From Mycocentrospora acerina (taxonomy: Eukaryota; Ascomycota; Dothideomycetes; Pleosporales): a stretch of 64,000 bases of DNA. Below, in pieces: positions 11,384 through 23,688 of the stretch (positions are counted from its first letter, which is position 1; every line of letters begins with the position of its first letter). The notes below the pieces were generated by a model that was given only the letters and a program-made list of their open reading frames with translations, ran no database searches and was not told where the DNA came from. The stretch spans positions 124,001-188,000 of the forward strand of contig JAKUHH010000395.1 in the NCBI GenBank assembly GCA_022701365.1. The letters are read 5' to 3'. The position numbers were made by a program, and so were the translations under genes.

Positions 11384-13040
11384 CTACAACATGGGCTTGA
11401 TCTCGGCGGCCTCCTTGAATGGCGCGCCCGTCTTTGATCGTACCTCGTCGACTGTGACGCCGTCCGCGAGCTCGATAAGAGTCAGACCTTCTGTGAAGTC
11501 GACGTCAAAAACGCACTGTTGCTTGGTCAGTAAAATGCATACCATTGGCCACTTGGAGAATGCTTACAAGGTCTGTGATGATTCTGCTCACGCAAGCCTT
11601 GCCAGTCAACGGGAACTCGCACTGCTTGAGGATCTTGGGTGTGCCCTTCTTATCCGTGTGCTCCATGGTGACAACGACCTTTGTCGCCTCTGGGTTGGAC
11701 ACCAAGTCCATGGCGCCACCAAAGCCCTTGACCTTTCCGGGCAACATCCAGTTGGCCAAGTCTCCGCGTGCGGATACCTGCATAGCACCCAGGATTGTGA
11801 GGTTGATCTTTCCAGCACGAATCATGCCAAAAGACTCCTCGGAGCCAAAGCACGACGCACCCGGAAGAAGTGTGACGGTTTCCTTGCCTGCGTTGATGAG
11901 ATCAGGGTCTTCCAGTCCCTTCTGGGGGTATGGCCCGAGGCCCAAGATACCATTCTCCGACTGGAGTTGGACCTCGACTGACGCGTCGACGAATGAGGGT
12001 GCCAGCATAGGCATTCCGATTCCGAGGTTGGCGTACATGCCGTTCTTAAACTCCTTTGCAGCTCGGCGCACGATGCGCTCACGCTTGCTTGCGGTGTCTC
12101 CCTTGCCGAGCGCGCTCGCAGCGTCCTTGGGGTCTTTGGCATTGACGACCTTCTCAATGCCCTTGGGCGTTGTGGACTGGATGACTCGGTCGACGTAGAT
12201 GCCTGGCACGTGAACAGCGTTAGGTGGGATATCTCCAACCTCGACAATGTTCTCAGCCTCGACTATGGTGACCTTTGCATTGCGCGCCATGGCACCATTG
12301 AAATTCTGTGCCGAGAAGCGGAACTGGAGATTTCCAAGACGGTCAGCCTTGTAGGCCTTGATGAAAGCGTAGTCACCCTTGATGGACTCCTCCATGACGT
12401 AGCTCTTTCCTGCGAAGACCTTGACGTCGCGAGGAGTCGAGTACTGGGCAACCGAGCCATCCTTGTTGTGTCGAAGCGCGAGCTCGCCGGTCTGGACGAC
12501 GGTGCCCATTGCAGCGGGTGTGTAGAAAGCGGGAATGCCGGCACCGCCCGCACGACACCTCTCCGCAAGTGTGCCTTGGGGTGTGAGCTCGAGCTCAAGC
12601 TCGCCTGTGAGGTACATCTGCTCGAGCACCTTGTTCTCTCCGACATACGACGCAATCATCTTCTTAACCTGCTTGCTCTCAAGAAGCAGTCCAAGGCCAC
12701 CCCCGACAATACCAGCATTGTTAGAAACAGCTGTGATACCTGTGATTGACGGCCTGGCCTTGACTTGGTTGATGAGAGTGTCTGGAACACCGGAAAGACC
12801 GAACCCGCCAACCAAAAGTGTGCTGTCGGACTTCATGTCCTCAATGGCAGCATCTGCAGAGGCAAAAACTTTGTTGATCTCATTGCGGCGGAGAGATGAG
12901 CTGAAGCTTCGCGCAACGTTGAAGTAGGTCTAACGCGATCAATTGGAGCTCTTGGTTCGGATTTTGAGGCGCAAACATACCTTTGTGCTGTTCCGCGAGA
13001 AAGTCCGCGCAGTGCGGACTGTGAGGGATATCGACGGCAT
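11384..13040 (-). CDS. succinyl-CoA:3-ketoacid CoA-transferase, mitochondrial
   Basis: Model: complement of 11384..11515, 11568..12929 and 12981..13040, giving 517 aa, the usual length for eukaryotic SCOT. The A-like and B-like halves, which are separate subunits in many bacteria, are fused in one chain. The N-terminal ~45 residues are Arg/Ser/Thr-rich with almost no acidic residues, as expected of a mitochondrial presequence. The first half starts with LLVGGFGLSGVPD. The second half has NLGIGMP and SENGILGLGPYP. The Glu in the latter (~345) corresponds to the family's catalytic glutamate, which forms the enzyme-CoA thioester. The enzyme moves CoA from succinyl-CoA to acetoacetate in the mitochondrial matrix. 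In fungi this family can also overlap in role with acetyl/propionyl-CoA:succinate CoA-transferases, so the physiological acceptor is an inference. Confidence 0.93.
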
Positions 13041-14112
13041 GATGAGGAAAAGTCAACGGGCTGCGTTGTGAGTGTTTGTGTCGTCGACGGTTGACAATGC
13101 GACCTCCAAGCCAAAAAAAAAAAGATATGAGGGGTTGACTGAACCAAAGCGAGAGGAACAAGAGAGAAAGTGGAATTACGCGGAGAGGAATGCGCTGCAA
13201 CATAACAGCTTCATGGCTGGCGTCGGCTACGAACCACGGCATCACGGAACGAGACCGAGCGCGCGGAATGTGGGGTGGTGGGGTTCAAATCTCACCTCGG
13301 AGGCGGAGAAGCAGCTCACGTGTCTTGGCCGCGGGACAGACGGGCTGCTGATTGGACGGAAACCGTTGGACTTGTGAAATCGCGGAAGTGTTATCCTTTC
13401 AGCACGGAACTTTGTGCAATAACTCTTATCCGCCCACACAATGCAGGAATCCGTCTCGACAAACAGTCACCGTCATGGAAGAAACCTCGGACACAGCCAC
13501 GGATATGCCACTTGATATATTGCCAAGTCATGGAAGTAGACTGATATTGACAATGAACAGGCCTGGTACGATCGCAGATACATTAATGTTGCTGCTTGCA
13601 AAACACGAGCATGTATTGACGAAATTCCCAATCATCACGAACTCCATTTCCGAAACACCTGCTTCGTATAGCTAGCATAACAGTGCTGAGGTTCTGCTAG
13701 GAAAAGACATTCACTTTCATAGTAGCCTTTGAGAAAGTGTCGACAGATAATCCCATGCTCTAAAGTCTCAATCAAACAACAATACACCAGGTTCTCTGAA
13801 GATATCAGGAGGTATTTACGGTTGTGTCTTCACTTCCGAATTCTCCATCGCCAATCATGACTGTCTGTGAAGATGGCGTTCATCAGAAGATTCCAAAATG
13901 ACTTATTTGAAAAGTCGTTTTTCCCGATCGCAGCCACTTCTCTGACTTATCTTTTGGACCTACAGAGCACATCGTGCAATTAGTCTTCCAGAGAGAGAGA
14001 GAGATACTGAATGCCGATGTCGGAAAACGAACTCACAAAGCTCGGAACTGTATACAAGACAGCGTTGAATAACTGAGCGTCGTAGAAAGAGTCTCATAGA
14101 TAGTAGTAGTTG
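13041..14112. other. intergenic region
   Basis: About 1.07 kb upstream of SCOT and downstream of the next minus-strand gene. It should contain the SCOT promoter. Short frames here have no recognisable features. A GGTTCAAATC string near 13284 resembles a tRNA B box, but I could not pair a matching acceptor stem. Confidence 0.55.
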
Positions 14113-14769
14113 TTATTTATTTAGCAAAGACACTTGTGTTCTATTCCCGTAATATTTTCCGGTCCACTGCTCCAGTCCGTGATTTGCAGACGCCCAGTAA
14201 TCTCGTGCCTTTTTATACAGCGCCATACGCTGTTCAAGGTCTGAAACTTCCATGATCTCCTTGAAGCCCATCGGGCGGTCTTCCACAGGAATATCGTCGA
14301 AATCGATCGCAGTGCCAGAGTCCGCGCGTCTTGGTCGTACAAATAAACGGCGTTCAGCACGTACGCTATGAGATTGCGAGGTTGCGATAGATGGATTCGT
14401 TTTTGGTGGAGTCGTAATCCTGTCGACTACAGCCATTTTCCTTTCAGGTATTTGTTCACTTTGGCTCCTGCGATGTGCTAGAGGAACATGCGAGGTTGGC
14501 GTAGAATTCGACCTGGTTAGACTTCTCACAAGTATCAAGCTTGGTCCTCTCAGCTTCTCGACAAAGTTGTTTGACTTCTGTGGTAGTTCTGTCTTTCCGA
14601 TGGCGGTGAATGTGTGGGAAGGCAGCTCGTCAGGTTCTAACGTAGCAGGGGCGAAATAACGGTATACGCCAGGATCATCTGTGCCAGTGACTTTGATGCC
14701 ACCTACATGACGCGCATTTGAAGGTCCTGATATAATTATCCTCTTTGACTTGGGTTTGATGCTAGACAT
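14113..14769 (-). CDS. uncharacterised protein with N-terminal CRIB-like motif
   Basis: Single exon, 218 aa, starting at the ATG at 14769. The same frame is open further upstream, but with no better start. I do not recognise a named family. Residues ~11-24 read IIISGPSNARHVGG. This matches the core of a Cdc42/Rac-interactive binding motif (I-S-x-P ... H-V-G) but lacks the usual Phe and the first His. The middle is basic and Ser/Thr/Pro-rich. The C-terminal ~50 residues look compact and helical (RPMGFKEIMEV, LEQRMALYKKARDYW, GLEQWTGKYYG) and may be a small fold. No membrane segment or signal peptide is visible. A role downstream of a Rho-type GTPase is only an inference from the short motif. 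Confidence 0.6.
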   Translation of the reverse strand: MSSIKPKSKRIIISGPSNARHVGGIKVTGTDDPGVYRYFAPATLEPDELPSHTFTAIGKTELPQKSNNFVEKLRGPSLILVRSLTRSNSTPTSHVPLAHRRSQSEQIPERKMAVVDRITTPPKTNPSIATSQSHSVRAERRLFVRPRRADSGTAIDFDDIPVEDRPMGFKEIMEVSDLEQRMALYKKARDYWASANHGLEQWTGKYYGNRTQVSLLNK

Positions 14770-17700
14770 GTTATTTGTTCGAATAAAATATTGTACAAAC
14801 ACGTTGTGAGTTGAAAATTTGGAAGGTATAGCCCCAAAATTTAAAGGTAAAAGAAGCTGGCTTGTCTGACTGGTATAGATGCAGGTATGTACGAGTATAT
14901 GCTGCTGAGGAAGAGTTTTCAAGCTGGTACTCTGGGAGCAAAGGGGTATTTGACACGCACAATTCAGGGGTCTGTCTCTACGATTGTCAAACCCAACGTG
15001 TTGCGCTGGGAAAATTTGAGAGAACCGAAGACATCCTGACACTTAATAAGAGCTTGTAAGGAAGCAGGCACGACTTACAAGCTAGGCCAAAATTTATGAG
15101 ACGTTTGATGTCTGAAAATAAGCAGCTGCGTGCGGCAAATCACTATCGAGGCATGAAGGCAGATAATTCGTGACCCAGGATATACCTGTCTGATGAATTA
15201 TATCGATGCGCAGGAAAACTTCGATAGAGCTTGAAATATGATTCCGTACCAGAAGTGCTACAGTAAGACTGGCATGACCTAAGCAGTATATTCTCCTGTA
15301 AACAACAGGTCCTTCTTTCAATGTTAGTAATTTTTCAGTGAATCCATTTTTTCGATTATGATTCATTAGAAACTTGCAGTAGGCCTCAAATAATGCCTAC
15401 GCAGTTTGCTGACCACAGCGGCAGGGATCTCTCAAATAGGTGTGATACGAAGACGAAAGTAGAGTTCAGTAGTACATAAAAGCGGCTGAGAAATATTCAT
15501 ATGAGATGTAGCCCTGACTTACGATGTACCTATCACTGTTACGCTCGTAAATCAAGTATGCACAGTACTTGTTGTATTTAAAATGGTGATTTTTTAATCC
15601 TGAAGATCTTACAGGGCATTTGAATTTAAACTCTTCCTGCCAATGAACGACCAAACCTTGAAAATGTTGAAAGAACGTAGTTAAATCCGTGAGGCTCAGC
15701 TACAAATTTATCAAAGCAATCCAAACTCTGAGCGACAACACGAACACGCCCATATGGCAAACGGATACGGTCTGCTTCCTGGGTTGCAATCTGACACACG
15801 ATTTGATGGTAGCTGCCAAGTGCGACGCGACGACTAGGCTTTTGAGGGTCCATGCCGGATCGACGTGCGCGCTACTTCGCGAGTAAAAATATGTCTTTGA
15901 TCGGCATGTGCTGCTAACTGACTCAAGATCCAATGTCCTTGGAAATCTGAAAAGTAGTACAATCGAGATACCTTATTTGGTGAGCGCTCGACTGGGTCAC
16001 GCTAATGATCGTTTAATCGGCCTTGTATGCCGTGTCTCGACGACATACTTGCCGCACTGATCTTGTACTTTCCGCTTTGCCAAGTGTGAAGTGCAGGTTT
16101 GACGTGTCCTGATCCGCAAATACAGGAGAAACGTATGGCAAAATAGGTCAAGGCTAGTGCGATGTGTTGGAAGACTAGCTTTTTTAGCCAGCCAGATGTA
16201 CCAGAATGTTGAGCATCGCGTGTCTGGCCTCGAAGCAGAGGCTTGCGGATGCAGCGGTCCCTGATGCGTGCAAAATTGGCGACGGCCTGTCCGGACCTCG
16301 TGCTATGCAGCACATCCTCAAGCTATTGCAATAGTGCACCTGGAAAAAAGGGAGAGGGTTATCCAATCAAACACAGAGCTGCAACCCGCTGCCAAGTCCG
16401 GAAGCGCACATGTACTTCGGGACATATTGGTGTGTGACGAGCTGCAGCCGGGTGGCCGTTCTTGCAGCCAAACGAGAGTCGTCAAAGTCGCAACCTTGCA
16501 TTTCCGGCTCTGCGATGACAAGTTGGCAACTGATAGCTTGACTCGGCAAGCAGACGGGGCGAAAGGTCGGCGGACTGAGCAACCAACACACTGCAAGCCA
16601 AATTGGCATCCACCGGGTGTGCCTGGCAGCAGCAACGGGAGAGCCATTTTGCTGCGCAGAATGATGAGGAGGTGTGGTGCAGTAGTTCTAAAGCACGCCC
16701 CGCAGCGGAGTTGGGGTCGCAGCGAATGGAAGAGCTTAGGGTGTTCTTTTGTGTGCTGCTGTTTGTTCTCGCCACGGCGGTGCAGCAGCTAAGGTGGAGC
16801 GCTACAGGGAGCGAAGCCAAACAGCATCTTGGATTCCGAGAGCCGTTGCACGTCCGCGCCAGAGGCTCGCAGTTGCTGGCAGCGGAAGAGTGGGTGGGAA
16901 AAGCGGTCGTGGCAAGTATCCATGCAGGATGCGTCTGCAGGGGAGAAAAAGATGATGGCACAGGCCAGGTACTTGACCAAATTGGACAGAACTACATCGC
17001 GTGCGCGCGACGCGTCAGTCGCAGCCGGTGCTTCTTCACATAACATCACATCGGAGAACACGACACATGGTACTAGGCAGACACCAGCAACAGCGCACAC
17101 ATCGGCGACAGCGTACTCATCTGCGACAGCACACACATTGTTGTCTGCCACGGCGTGATAGACAGGATACCATTTTTAGTGGACAGATGCTTGTCTTTGG
17201 CTGCAGCGCCAGTTCCTTGGAGGTTTCGTCGATCCGTTTTGTACTAGTCTGAGCACTAGCCGATATCCTGGCCGTCTTCACCGCATCACCGCATCACACC
17301 TCCACGACTTTACGACGTTACGATATTGTCGACCCGAGCGCGTGTCGCACTCCAGTGCGCGGACGGACGACTCACGACGACAATTTTTCAACGACTCTTT
17401 CCTTGCGTTATCACGACCTTTTCTCCGACGCCCCTTGCGCCTGCCATTAGTTGTTGTGGAGTACCTCACGGTCCTCGCGCCCGCGATCACAACTCCACAG
17501 ATCGCCAGAAATCATCCGCGGCGCGTCTACTCCTCGCGCACATCTAGGACAATCTGATTGAACTTGCCTGTTTTCCTGGACTCTTCACTTACGCGTTTAC
17601 TTGTCGCGCAACTACTATTTGGGACTCCTTGCTACGCGTCTTCGCCTGCACGAGATATTTACGACCATTCTCACGCTGCGACGACTCCGCAATCGCCTTT

Positions 17701-18055
17701 GCATTCATCGCGGGCGTACTGAAAATTGCGCAAAGCCTTGCGACTGTATCGCAAATTAATCGGAGGCGCATACTTCTTTCGCCACCCGTAAGACCAAGCC
17801 GTCGTTGCAGGCTGCACAGTCGCGTTCGCAGCATCCAAACAGCTGCTGCCACCCGGAACCCTATCGATTGATCACCCTGCATACGCCGGACCCGGCTATC
17901 AAGCCAACGCATTGACTGTTCGCTGCTTTTGAATTTCTTTAAACATCCTTGCGGAACACTGATTTCGGCTCCTTGGAATTTTCGAACCAAGAGCACAAAG
18001 GGTGCAGTACCCTTGAAACGTAACAACGCAGCTTCCATAACGTGAAAATATCAAT
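14770..18055. other. gene-poor region and probable long 5' leader
   Basis: 3.3 kb with only short frames lacking conserved motifs. The last ~700 bp before 18056 is rich in C/T and CG steps and probably includes the promoter and 5' UTR of the following gene. A short stretch at about 17080-17150 has imperfect 12-mers of the GCGACAGC(A/G)-type. No transposon ends or tRNA seen. Confidence 0.5.
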
Positions 18056-19942
18056 ATGGACTCTGAACGCCCTAATCTTTCGATCACGCTGCCTCGGAAC
18101 TTCATGTTTCACTACCGTGACGGCCCGGCACCGCAGACGCCAGAACCTGAGCCACAGCCAGATCAGTACCAGCCACCACCACCGCCACGACAGACTCTTA
18201 GAGTCCGCCGTCGTCGTGCTACTTTAGTCCGGAATCAAGATATTTTGGAGAACGCAATGGAGCAAATGCCAATCCCCACCATCGAAACGTCAGAGCTCCT
18301 TCCCGAAGTTTTCACAGCATTGCATTCATCGCCCCTCGCTCAGAATAGCGCCTACCTATCTCCAGGAATGAGTTTCCCCCGGCTACTATCTCCACCAAAG
18401 ACACCTGTCGCTCAAATGAGGACCATTAGTCATTTCGAAAAACCTCGGGATTGGGCCGACATCAAGCAAGCAAGCCAGACCGAGATTTCGAGTAGGCCAA
18501 CATCATCTTCAGGTTTTTCTGATTCGTCCATCTCATCTCGAGGGAGCATGTCGTCGTATATCTCAAAGGGTGGAAGCTGTACGAGCCCTGAGGAAGAGCT
18601 GGACGACCCTTTCTCGTTCTGCCCATCGGTGACTAAATACTCTCAACATACCTCACCTTCGGCTATGTATCAACACTCTCGTTCTGCCAAGAAACTCAAG
18701 CTTAGATCCACCTTCACTGAAGAAATGGACTACCACCTCTGGATGACCTACATGAAATACTTGCAAGACCCTACAGTGACTCCATTCAAGGCTCTGCCAA
18801 GCACTACGCCACCAAATGGGGTTTGCCATCGCGTAGCTAGGATGGCTCGCAGGGCCTGGCAGGGTCCACGATCGTCTCGTACTGTTGGTGTACGGGCAGT
18901 GGCGCGCTATGGCACACGTAGTGGAACTCCTAACGCATTGAAAGCTATGCGAAGTGGCAGCAACACCCCAGTTGCAAGGCCAACTAAGTCTTACCTCAGG
19001 TTTCCAACCGAAAAGCAGTGCAGGAAGCGATTACGAGATCTAGCAAAGCAGAAGCCAACAATTTCAGCTCATTATCAGCGCATGCTTCATCGTTCGCCCT
19101 CACCCTTCGAGTCTTCGCCAGACGAACCGCCGCAACTCCGCCCGTTATCATCCCCCTTCGCAAAAGAAGCCCCGGCGTTCTCGACCCGGGATATGAATGT
19201 GTCGCTTGCAACCAGCACAGCCGAGTCGATGCAGATAGGCAATCCGTTGTCACAACTGGCAAGCGATGTTACACCTCGTCCGGCTGAGAGGAAATATCGA
19301 AGCATGCGATCGTCCGCACATCAGAAATCGAAGTCCCTCCACATAGGATTAGGGCTTGGTCTCGGCAACGTGCTGGGTTCATCGTTCCAAGCCATGCCAG
19401 ACATGACCGACGTGAGCATGAGCCAAAACAACGCTCAGACCTGGCATGCACAATCATCGTCATCGACGCAACCACCACGACTTGGATCACCCTTCCAGCT
19501 CCACGCGCCACGACCTAGATCGCGGGTCTTCAAACGTCGTGCTTTACACAGCAGCTTTGAGGACAAGACGCGCAATCGTGGCAACAGCTTTGTCGACGAG
19601 CTTTTTGGTGCTCCAGCTGAGTCAAGCCATCGTCGTGTACGGAGCCGAGGCTTCAGTCTGGGTGACATGATGGAAGGGGCTCGAAGATTGCCCCTGTCAA
19701 CACATGACTTCAACCCATTCATCAATATTGCGGCAGCATTGCCAAGTCCTGCCCAGACCTCGCCTGCTGTGCCTGCAGATATTCGAGGCCAGGGCACGAT
19801 CCGTCTTGGATCGCCTTTCGGCAGCCGATCAAGCAGGACGTTTCCTCGAGCATCAGCATCGTATAGCTTTGAGCGTCCAGCATCATTTGAGGAGCGTTTT
19901 GCTGCTACACCCAGCACGCCTGCACGCCTGTCACGCTCATAG
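18056..19942 (+). CDS. fungal-specific protein of unknown function
   Basis: Single exon, 628 aa, with a clean ATG at 18056. I do not recognise a named family. The protein is hydrophilic and Ser/Pro/Arg-rich, with no signal peptide or membrane segment. Two segments look structured. One begins TEEMDYHLWMTYMKYLQDP (~residue 223) and continues through CHRVARMARRAWQG. The other is RFPTEKQCRKRLRDLAKQKP (~315), which looks like a basic helix. The tail has several basic, Ser-containing stretches (such as HRRVRSRGFSLGDMMEG) that could be phosphorylated. The paired helical, basic segments would fit a nuclear or DNA-associated regulator, but this is inference only. The continuous 1.9 kb frame, with no splice sites needed, makes the gene call secure even though the function is not. 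Confidence 0.8.
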   Translation: MDSERPNLSITLPRNFMFHYRDGPAPQTPEPEPQPDQYQPPPPPRQTLRVRRRRATLVRNQDILENAMEQMPIPTIETSELLPEVFTALHSSPLAQNSAYLSPGMSFPRLLSPPKTPVAQMRTISHFEKPRDWADIKQASQTEISSRPTSSSGFSDSSISSRGSMSSYISKGGSCTSPEEELDDPFSFCPSVTKYSQHTSPSAMYQHSRSAKKLKLRSTFTEEMDYHLWMTYMKYLQDPTVTPFKALPSTTPPNGVCHRVARMARRAWQGPRSSRTVGVRAVARYGTRSGTPNALKAMRSGSNTPVARPTKSYLRFPTEKQCRKRLRDLAKQKPTISAHYQRMLHRSPSPFESSPDEPPQLRPLSSPFAKEAPAFSTRDMNVSLATSTAESMQIGNPLSQLASDVTPRPAERKYRSMRSSAHQKSKSLHIGLGLGLGNVLGSSFQAMPDMTDVSMSQNNAQTWHAQSSSSTQPPRLGSPFQLHAPRPRSRVFKRRALHSSFEDKTRNRGNSFVDELFGAPAESSHRRVRSRGFSLGDMMEGARRLPLSTHDFNPFINIAAALPSPAQTSPAVPADIRGQGTIRLGSPFGSRSSRTFPRASASYSFERPASFEERFAATPSTPARLSRS

Positions 19943-22900
19943 AGCCCTATCTTCCCTTCAACAATACAAGTGCATCGGCGTTTAGACCTGCATCGTTGGC
20001 GTTGGATGACGGTATCGATCGTCATCGTTGCATACTGGCGTCATGTCGTTTTGAGCATATACTTGACATTTGGCCATGGGCAAGTCTTTCATCTGCTTCA
20101 CATGAGCAGCATCTCTTATGTTTCGTCGATACTTCAATCTGCCTCCCATCTTCCAGCGACCCTTCATTCCATTTTTAAAGGGCCGCTCACTTTCGATTGT
20201 TTATATTGGGAGGCTTGATGGAAGGTCCCCTTGAGGCTTCAAGAGAGGACCCCATTCTCCAATTCTTCTCTTCCTTTTTAATCATTGCTCTTCTAGGTCG
20301 GCGGCGAGCCATGTCGATACAACTCCATGTGTCCGTGGGATTCTATTGCAAGGCAGTATGTGAAAGGATTTGGTACGGGCAACGCTCGACATCCACACTT
20401 TCACCTGCGTGATGCATCGTCGTCGACCCCCCTTTACATTTTGTGGCTGAGATGGCTATTAAACAAACTGTCTTATGCCCGCGTCCCTCTTTTGTACATT
20501 GCAACATCGACTGCAATAGTGTTTCCTATCTCGAGGCCACATCTTGATGTAGCACTCTGCACACTCTTTTATCTTGTGTCTCATCTCTTTATTATGACGG
20601 AATGATGAACGTTACAACGGATTGGCGGATTTAACGTTCCAGGCTTGGATTCACGATGCCATGAGTTGAGCTTAACAATGAAGATTGCTTCCGGTCTTGG
20701 GAGGGTCTGCTTGGGATGAATCGTTTCTGGATAGAGGATCGACTGGTGAAGGATTCCAACAATTAACGGGAGGAGTTCTGTACACAATAACTGATCAGCT
20801 GGTCCTTGAGATGGAAATGGAGAAGTCTTGAGCAGATGAACTAGTTTATGAATAGGAATGTCAGAAGAAACAACTGTGTGAAGAAGCAAATCTTCCGGTA
20901 CCCCCGCCCACATGCTGACACCTGTTTCGTAATGTGCTAAGCACAGGCGTCATCACGTCTGTGCCAGGCCTTGGTCCGCCGTAGCTTGCAGCCATAAAAG
21001 GCTGATAATCGATAGTCCCGTGTCGGGTGACAGGCTGCAACCATGCAAATACTCACTTGGGTATGCAAAGGCTGCGTCGTACCCAAATCTCGAGCGGCCG
21101 TAGCGATTGCTCGGTTGTCCAAACAGCCCCTCATTCCATTGGAAGATGGCTCGCTTCAAGCAGAGAAAAACCTGCAGTGGGTGACCATGTGTATCGATTC
21201 AGAAGTCGAAGTTTAGCTTGGCGTTATAGCTCGCCGAACCGGACCCACTTGGGCTGACCGATTGTCGCGCACTACAACGCGTAAATTAAGCGCTATGTGT
21301 TTGCGTTCGCGTGAGAGACGCGTCGCTAATCATGTTATTTTGTCTTTTTAGGGAAAGACGGCAATGGACTTGTGCAGCCTGACGCGGGGAAGAGGCGGCA
21401 CGCCTTTAGATGGTGCGTTGGGTGCGTCGGGTTCTTGGGCAGCGTTAATCTATGCGGAATTGGTGCGCAGATAAATGTTGATTTGCGTTGGGCATGCAAT
21501 CAGTAGGGATAGACGAAGAGACGTGTTTGGTGGCCTGGAATTGTTGCGTGACACTCGATGCAGAGCACGGCTATCGAATTCATCACAGGGACATTATCTT
21601 GCTCATAAGCACGTCACCATCGCGATTGAGACGCGGTTGTAAGTGCTCTGGTCGTCATTGAAGATAACGCTCCCTGGCATAATACTCAATCACGACATCC
21701 CAGCCCCCCGCTGCACCTTCTTTGTTCTCACCGGAATGTGTGTTGCTCCTGACAACGCGAACACCAAGCGTTGCTTTTCGAACCTCTGGCGTTTTAGAAA
21801 GAGGGGGCGGGACGCACACTGTGGGAGGGAAGTTTGTTGGCGCATCTCCTGACGTCTGATCCCAATCCTCCTTTGTCACCCCTGGATCACTCTGGACCCA
21901 TGATTAGCCTGATGCGTCTGATCTTCAGCTTGGTGATGGTGTCGAAGATCTTGGAATGGGTGGTTGTTCTCAACAAGAATCCACATGTTGATTGCGTGAA
22001 TTTAGATGTGACAACAACATGCAAGGTGCCTGCCTGCTCCCATGCCACATGGTCGCAACATTATTTTCGCCCTCCTCCATAGCTTAATTGAGCTGGGGTC
22101 CTCGTTTGCCGGCTTTCATTCAATAACTCGCAAGATCCATTTTAACCTTAGTGTGATGATCAACCTCCTGTCTCGTTTTGCCTGCCGCTTGAGTAGCCTC
22201 CAGACAAATCTAACATCAAACCATTTCTTACAATTACCTAGACCAGGGATTTCAACCATTGTTCTGTCGGGGTCCTTTGTTCTTCCGAAACGGTTGAATT
22301 ACGGTTGAATGTAATGGTGTTGATCAGCGTACCCTTTATCTTCGCACACTATTTCCTTAAACCAGTCGGATCAGCCTTTTTGATTTGAGGATAGAATTTG
22401 TGCTTCTTTGTGTGCCATGTTCCTGTAAATGTTCATCTCTATTCCGTCGTGCAAAACATAACAGATTTAAAATTCTGACCATTGATGATGCTTTCAATTA
22501 GGTCAGCGAAGAGCTTGTAACTGGACGACGATCATGGAGATAATCGACTCTGTGCTATTAGCGACACGCCTCTTCAATGACACGAAGATCAGTTGAAGTC
22601 AAAGTGGAGCTCAAAACAAGGAATGGTACGCTTTGCCTCGATGTCAAGGTTACACCTCAATCCCTTTTAGCAACCACATGCTTGGAACACGAATTCATGG
22701 ACAAGAGTAGCGATCTCGAAATGTACACGCAAGCATCCATTCCGATTATTTCCTCCTCTGAAAAGCGTGCCAAACGGTAGACACTGTTGTTTTCATCGTC
22801 TTTCACTAGACCACTAGCATCCTACCTCCTGATCAAGCCCTAGCTTACATCTTGACATAATTTTTACTGTGTCGTAGGTTCAACTTCTCACCCTTCCACG

Positions 22901-23688
22901 GTAACACCTCAATTGCTTTATTCCTCTTGTCGCTCCTTCTGTCTCCATGATCTGAACGTAGGTTTCTCCTCTATCACCATTCATGGTTGACCTTGGTAGC
23001 AGGACAAGTATTTGTATTGTACCGTTTTTTTCTTCGATCCTGCTTTTGTGACTAACATTTCTACAACGGATATAGTTGTAATAGTTTTTGGTGCACATAA
23101 TGTGTATATACCCACCAAGATACTTGTTGAGAGTTGCCGGCCAAGATTGCTGATCGCCAAAGACGCAGGATACTTAATCAGCCAGGAGGACACACCGAAC
23201 TCATGTGGAAGTATTATATATGAACATAGAGGTGAAACTGACAGGTCATTATACACATCTTATTCATTTCCTCAGTCTCGAATGTGAATATGGCCTCTGG
23301 ATAGGATGTTTTTTATTTTCCCTCGCCCTAACCGGATTAGCACACCTGCCACTCACTTGAGTTACTTTTGTCCAAAACTAGCATGACCCAAGTGTCCACT
23401 GCAAAAGGTAGGGAAGTTAATGCAGCCCGTAGACATACTTTGATATCAATCAAGCGATTGCAACCGGACAATTGTCAATCCGACATCGCTGGCCTGCGCC
23501 ACGCCCTTCAGTCTAGACCAGGGTCAAAGTGTAATTGAGCTATTTCACATTATCTAATTTACTGTTGAAGCGATGCAGGAGTTTGGATGACTGCACGTGC
23601 CCTCCCGGATCAAGGGCGCTAAGTATGCAGCTTCTTTTTACATATTCGTGGAGCACCTAAGCCACAACAGCTTACTCCAGCGGCAACA
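19943..23688. other. 3.7 kb gene-poor region
   Basis: No supported gene. The first few hundred bases are probably the 3' UTR of the preceding gene. Short frames at 22577-22780 and elsewhere lack family features. The region is AT-richer than the flanking housekeeping genes and precedes the tandem F-box-like paralogues. Confidence 0.5.

Noticed and set aside
11391..12749. Plus-strand frames of 196, 217 and 179 codons opposite SCOT
   Set aside because: Antisense shadows of a clear, conserved enzyme.
8224..13040. Secondary-metabolite gene cluster around the Zn2Cys6 regulator
   Set aside because: Neighbours are a Rab-GAP and SCOT. No polyketide synthase, peptide synthetase, terpene cyclase, P450 or efflux gene occurs in the window.
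13240..13330. Possible tRNA with GGTTCAAATC B box
   Set aside because: A T-arm-like hairpin can be drawn, but no matching acceptor stem, A box or anticodon arm is found at the right spacing.
22577..22780. 67-codon plus-strand frame in the gene-poor stretch
   Set aside because: Short, with no conserved motif and no flanking splice sites giving a longer product.
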